Part shown: in pieces, positions 58,763 to 64,000 of the stretch | Position numbering within the stretch: the stretch's first letter is position 1 | How the letters are laid out: every line of letters begins with the position of its first letter | Source: Saposhnikovia divaricata | Taxonomy: Eukaryota > Streptophyta > Magnoliopsida > Apiales > Apiaceae | NCBI GenBank assembly: GCA_036435485.1 | Contig: CM071600.1 | Span: forward strand, 54,371,546 to 54,435,545 | Length of the DNA: 64,000 bases | Reading direction: 5' to 3' | The notes under the pieces: model-generated | The model's database searches: none | The model's input: only the letters and a program-made list of their open reading frames with translations | What the model was told of the DNA's origin: nothing | Position numbers and translations under genes: made by a program

Positions 58763-59849
58763 TTCTTTTTCTTTTTAAGTTCTTAGGCATGCCAACAGCT
58801 TCTGTCAGAGGACTTTGTACTCTGTGGTTTGTTTAAGAAATTGATGTGGTGGCATTTAGGATATTGTTTCGGCAACATAGAATGATTGTGACATTTAAAT
58901 TCTCAGATTTTGCAATATTAAATCCTCTGAAACAGTGACAATGTGTTTAAGTTACTGTTATATTTATCTTTCTTTCATGTTGGCAAGTGTTTTGAATAAG
59001 GAGTCAAGTAACCTGAGTTGTTCTGCTGTGACATTTCAGTGTTTTAACTTATTTGGTTTGAGGCCTTCTACATAGTAAATTAGCATTTAATTGGATGTGA
59101 AAAAAAAAAGTTGTTTTTGTGAATCTACGATTTCAAAGTATGTGTGACATGCATTCGGCTGTAAAAGCACTGTGAAAATTCTCCCTCCGTCATGTTTTAT
59201 AAGATCTTTATTCCTTTTTGGGACGTCCCGAATTTTCTATACTTACTGTTTTTGAACACTATTTTTGACTATTTTCCACTTCTTTATTTTATACTCTCTT
59301 TATATTCAATAAACACTTTATATCCACTACTTTCTCACTTTACTCTTTTTTTATACATTCACTTTCACAATTTCACCCATTTTCACAATTAGCCAATCAA
59401 ATATTGTTCCCTAGCAAGTTAAACGGATTTTTCTTAATCTTTGCGTAAATTTGACCGTGTCAGTGTCATTGTTTCCGGGACAGGGACAAGGTAGTAGCTC
59501 GCATGATTAGATCTTCTCCCAATTAGGATTTCAAATTAAAAGAAAAGTTCTCTCGAATAAAGTGCTTCAAATTTGGGGAGAATTTATCTACACTGTTCCG
59601 TGTTCACCTTTTAATAAATGAACAGAGTTTCAGCATACGGACAATGGAAAATGGAACCAGCTTACTCCCTGATAAGATAATCTGTGTTTATACAAGAATG
59701 TAGCGATACAAGGGGGTTTTTTAGGCAAACAAGAATACAAGATATTTGTAGCGATTTTTATTGATGACATCTTGGTTTGTTACCACGACAAACAGTTAGT
59801 TATAGACAAATAAGAATACAAGATATTTTATTGATAACATAATGGTTTG
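58763..59849. other. RPS14 3' UTR and intergenic DNA
   Basis: The first 150-250 bp should be RPS14 3' UTR (T-rich). CTCCCTCCGTC at 59181, a Stowaway-like end, stands alone without a matching right end. CAAATAAGAATACAAGATATTT-like text is repeated near 59728 and 59803, just before the next LTR-like sequence. No gene. Confidence 0.45.
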
Positions 59850-61148
59850 ATGATGATAGGGATCATCTATCATCATTTCTCTATCTTTAATTATTGTATT
59901 GTGTTTTAATAATTGTGCTTTAATAATTGTATTGGGGTGGTTGTTAGTCTTTTAAGTCACTATTTATATTGATTGATTGTAAGTAGCTTTGATTTATACA
60001 TTTTTTCTTGGGAATAATTTTGATAATTATTCTTGAGCTATTGTAAAATACATTGCTTAATATTCTGATCTTCTATAATCTGTTATTTCACTTGATTCTA
60101 CATATTGTCCTACATCAAATTGGTATCAAAGCTGAAATCTTGGTTTTGCTGCTACTGTTCACCGAAGTTACTGTTCACCACAACCGTTTACTGTTCACAG
60201 CCGCTGCCCACCATCGTTTAATCACCATAAAACCAACGCACCACCACCACCACCACAACCCCATTGCCACCCACCAGAACCCATCTTCTGCCCTAATTCC
60301 CAAAATTTCTGAAGTACTATTCATCATCGATATCACTATTCACTGTTGGGAAAGTACTTTTCACTGTTCAACCACCAGTTACTGCCCATTGTTTACTATT
60401 CATCAACTGGTTTCTTTTACTGTTCACTGCCGTTGCCTACCTCACCGCTGCCACCACTGTTTAACAACCAGAAACAAGCTCACCAGAGTCTTGTAGGAGT
60501 TTCTGCTGCTTGTTGTCCTCTCGATCATCATCCACCATTGGAGAATCTGTGCCATTTCTCTTCTCGAAGCATCAAGAGTCTGTGCCTTATTGTGTTTGAA
60601 TCAAAAGGGGTACCTCTGAACTCGACCTATACATATACACCCACACTCCATATATACTTATACACTCCTATATCTATATACACACACCACTGTCACGTAT
60701 TTCTCTCTGATTTTGAAACACACCTGCCTTTGACTTTTAAAATCAGACCGCACCCCTGTTCTTTTTGGTTATTCAGTATCTGTATCTTGTTTCCGGTAAT
60801 TAGATTGTTTTTTTATTACATAATTAAAAAAAGAGGTTTACATATTAAATTTTAGGTTCATTATTCATAATATTAGTAGTTAATTCTCCTAGCGTATTTG
60901 TGTGGATTCATTTTCTTAGTTGCATAATTATTCCATATTAGTTGCATATTTCCTATCGCGTTTATTAAATTCCTTTGAGATTAGTGATAATATCTGTCAT
61001 CGAGTTATAATTTAATTGTTTAATACTGTCATATCTCAGCTTCTGCATTTAGGTACATCATGGTAGGTACACGTAGTGGTAGTAGCACAGACCCCCCTGA
61101 GCCAACTATGGCTCAAATTTTACAGGGTATACAGACACTCACTACTAG
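59850..61148 (+). mobile_element. LTR retrotransposon 5' fragment: LTR end, PBS, leader, gag start
   Basis: A TG..CA segment of about 265 bp (59850-60117) is followed by TTGGTATCAAAGC (60120-60132), a near-match to the initiator-tRNA PBS. A 930-bp leader rich in CACC/TGTTCAC follows, then an ATG at 61060. The fragment is cut at 61149 by another LTR. The 5' edge of the LTR is uncertain. Confidence 0.55.
61060..61148 (+). pseudogene. Truncated gag N-terminus, gypsy-like
   Basis: Thirty codons only: MVGTRSGSSTDPPEPTMAQI then LQGIQTLTTS. The start MVGTRS with an acidic-Pro stretch and an ILQGIQTL helix is typical of the gag start of plant Ty3/gypsy elements; identification rests on this short stretch. 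It ends where TGTAACGCCCCG begins. Confidence 0.5.
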
Positions 61149-63141
61149 TGTAACGCCCCGACTTCCAAATACTAAAAATATACATTTTATAATGAAATAA
61201 ACATTGATACAAGGGAATTTTAGAAAAATTCGGCATGAAGTATTCGTAAATCGGATTATCCACCTGTATTTCAACCAAACCAGATTCCAATTGACAATTA
61301 CAAATATAACTTAATACACCAACGATTCCTCACCGAGGATCGATTCCAGGTTATGGTATGAAACAAGAATCTAAACTATACAAATTATTACAATTTCTTT
61401 CACTACTCTGAATACAATTACTATACCGTCTAATCTGTAACTTAATTCCAATCCGTGCTTACCCGCTCTGGCTTCGAGGTCTATCCTGTGTAGGCTGCCT
61501 CATTGTTCTTATATGACTTGTAAGATGTAGACATCCACCCTTAATCCTAACTGAAAGGTTAGGGAAAATAAAGCAAGAGTGAGCCTACAACGCTCAACAA
61601 GTGATCAATATAGTGAAACAACACTATCTCAATAATTCATTGATGAACAATATCAGTGATCAATATTTCTCAAAGGAGTAATAACTCAATTTCTATCATA
61701 GCATAAAACTTTCCATTTTTCTTTAAATCATAACCTTTTTCTCAAAACATTTATTTCCTTTGAACCATTCTATCATCAAAACACACTCTTCATAAAACTT
61801 TTTAAAAACATTTAAGTTGATTTTTATTATTCTCCTGATTACAGACAATACGGGTGATCAGCCACGTAAAGTCCCCATTCCTTTGAAATTGGGTTCCCAA
61901 TTAAGCAACACATTGGCCTTTAATGCTGGACTAGGACCACCCTAGCCTCTTACGATAAATAAAAATGCTAGACTAGGACCACCCTAGCCTCTTACGCTTT
62001 TCCAATTTATAAACAAATTTATTATTAATGATTTAAAACATTTCACTTTTAAGTCCTTTATACTCACTGATAACAGATCAGCCCAGTATAAGGAATTTTA
62101 AAACATTTTTAATTAATTAACCCATTTTCATTTGCAATTATAAAAGATTGAGGATCAGGGAAGCATTCGATATAAAGAATCATAAACAGTAAAGCAATAA
62201 GATTGAATTAACATAGCATGGTGCAGCAAAACAGAATCATATATAAACAAGGAGACATAAATCAATTAAAGAACGAAGCAACTGTTAAGATTCAAGGATT
62301 TAATAACCATTTATAGAATATACATGGAATAGAGAAATCTGAAGTTCAAGGAGGATTTAAGTTACTGCATTGGTCATAAACAATTGAAGAATCGAAGAAC
62401 AAAACAAGGGTTAGGGTTCTAGAATTTAATTCAAGGGTTATAAAATTTGGTTTCGCTGATATGGTTTAAAGGAATAAACATAAGGCAAAAGGCTAAGATA
62501 AAGCAAGACATAAATTGTAAGTCAAGGGTTATAGTTCGACGAAAAATAGGGTAAATAATAAGGTACATGTGTTTCAATAGTAATTTATAAGGAATAAACA
62601 ATAAGGTATAAAAGGTTCAAAATAATTAAAAAGGAATGACATTAAGGTATAAGAATTTAAACAACAATTCATAAGCAGTTCAAGGAATCTGAACTTAAAT
62701 ACAAGGTTCGAGTCACTGGCAACAAAAGAATGGGGTATAGATACAAGCAAAAGGAATTGAAAGACATATCAGATAAATAACATAAAACAGTTTCACATCA
62801 CTTGAACGATAAGTGAGGTTAGTACACTTGCCTCAATACATGAAGTTTCCAATTCCAATATCTCGACTCTTTACTCTTTTTACATCCATCTCTCTTTTCT
62901 TATTCATTGGTCCCTACTGGATCATACACCTGTCCTTCTTCTGTAACTTGTCATCCTCTTCATGACACACTCGTCAACTCTGATAATCTTTCCATTCCTC
63001 AATATTCCATCTACATGTGCACTGGCTCTTACCGGCCTCATACTGGTACCTATATAAAGGTAAAGTAATACTTCAGTACGCTTGTAACCTTAATCGTCTA
63101 ACTCTGTTCTACCCCAAACACGTCCTATAACGCTTTGAAAC

Positions 63142-63200
<59 letters not shown>

Positions 63201-64000
63201 CATACAGATCTTATTCTTGAAATAGTAACGTATAATTATAAAATCATATAAACACTTAACATGTAATATTAACTTATACTCATACCCTTTAACACATACA
63301 TCCCCTTGATTTACAAATAATCCTTATCAAATTATTAGAAGAACTACAAAATAATTCTAAAAGAATTTGGGCAGCATCTCCTTTAAAATATGACCTACTC
63401 CGTCGGGAAACAACCGACCCCAAACAAGCCATCAAACAGTCTTCTGCTTTAACATCAAATCCACTTATAAACGAACCTTAACCATAAAATTTAGCTTTTT
63501 ACTTTTAACATGTTCTGCAGGCATACACAACTCGCCATAGTAACATTAATTGTTCAACCAAGTATTATATCCAACTTCCAATTTTGACTATTAGAACCGA
63601 AGACTGAATGCCAAGCTTCTATAAAACATGAACTTCGAACTTACACTAATTTCCAAAAATAAACTTCTATTTCAACCTTTAACATCAACACTTGCCTATG
63701 CAATTTATTATCATAAACAAATCCAATATTCAACAAGTATGAGATTCTATTGTTAACATGTGATTACAAGACCCAAATAATAATCTTTTAAAACCAGCCA
63801 TAGTATTGCGAGACCTTTATTTATAACTTACCATTCATCGATTACTCTTAGGTACAACAACATAATAACTCACACACATGAACTCGACAAAACCCCCACA
63901 TACATCCTCCTGTTTCTACTTCTTCGATTTCATACCACAACCATACTTACTCCTGCAAGCACACTACCACAATACTTATATACAAATCATAATCTCCAAC
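61149..64000. mobile_element. Long LTR-like sequence (gypsy-type) running off the right edge
   Basis: Begins TGTAACGCCCCGAC, a common plant gypsy LTR start, inside the gag fragment. Nearly 2.9 kb follow with no ORF above background. AAGCAAGAGTGAGCCTACAACG near 61570 resembles the GAGTGAGC..CTCA motif seen in long chromovirus LTRs. A 32-bp unit containing GACTAGGACCACCCTAGCC is tandemly repeated near 61928 and 61973. The other end is outside the window, so orientation and family are uncertain. Confidence 0.5.
63148..63199. repeat. (AT)n microsatellite
   Basis: About 52 bp of AT dinucleotides within the LTR-like sequence. Confidence 0.95.

Noticed and set aside
59181..59400. Stowaway MITE suggested by CTCCCTCCGTC
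   Set aside because: Only one end is present; no matching inverted end or TA duplication nearby.
60053..60855. Overlapping plus-strand ORFs of 147 and 169 codons
   Set aside because: They lie in the CACC-rich leader between PBS and gag start of an LTR element and show no domain.

Overview
The window is nuclear DNA from a flowering plant, most likely a eudicot. It has AT-rich intergenic DNA, short spliced exons with GT-AG introns, plant-type Ty1/copia, Ty3/gypsy, TRIM, LINE, Helitron and MITE sequences, and four clearly plant-type host genes. The species cannot be named from sequence alone. Exon boundaries were worked out by hand from splice sites, reading phase and family conservation.

Host genes, left to right: (1) DCP1, an mRNA decapping co-factor (minus strand, 8 exons, 11501-16512). 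(2) A large GMC oxidoreductase / alpha-beta hydrolase fusion of cholesterol-oxidase type (minus strand, 9 exons, 20951-31813), whose last intron holds a 5.4-kb copia element. (3) An ABHD11-like alpha/beta hydrolase (plus strand, 5 exons, 47727-50183). (4) Cytosolic ribosomal protein S14/uS11 (plus strand, 6 exons, 56457-58762). All four conceptual reading frames join without stops and end at family-like lengths (364, 1176, 326 and 150 aa). Nothing suggests that the four genes share a pathway.

Mobile DNA makes up about half the window. 1-5529: a Sirevirus-like copia element (minus) running off the left edge, with one 1149-bp LTR. 22002-27406 and 34345-39656: two full-length, young copia elements with 5-bp target duplications and non-TG..CA LTR ends. 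40327-45973: a decayed gypsy-type element with two LTR copies and no coding capacity. Its LTRs carry a 364-bp TAA-flanked MITE and a 795-bp element with a 9-bp duplication, and the sister LTR preserves the empty site of both. A complete 682-bp TRIM sits in its interior. 18883-20130 and 45974-47210: two highly similar 1.24-kb long-TIR elements in opposite orientation. 20141-20847: a hAT-type MITE with an 8-bp duplication. Two Helitron 3' ends lie at 10988 and 17410. 50455-55979: a nearly full-length L1-type LINE. 59850-64000: a gypsy-like leader and gag start cut by another LTR.

The most notable signals are: a four-copy 21-bp tandem repeat occurring both in the Sirevirus LTR and in its pol coding region; natural empty-site evidence for two nested transposons; recurrent ATGCGTAT octamers marking an apparent transposon family; and three TAG nonsense codons, in three different elements, that all fit decay at CHG methylation sites. 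No CRISPR array, prokaryotic operon, rRNA gene or confident tRNA gene was seen.
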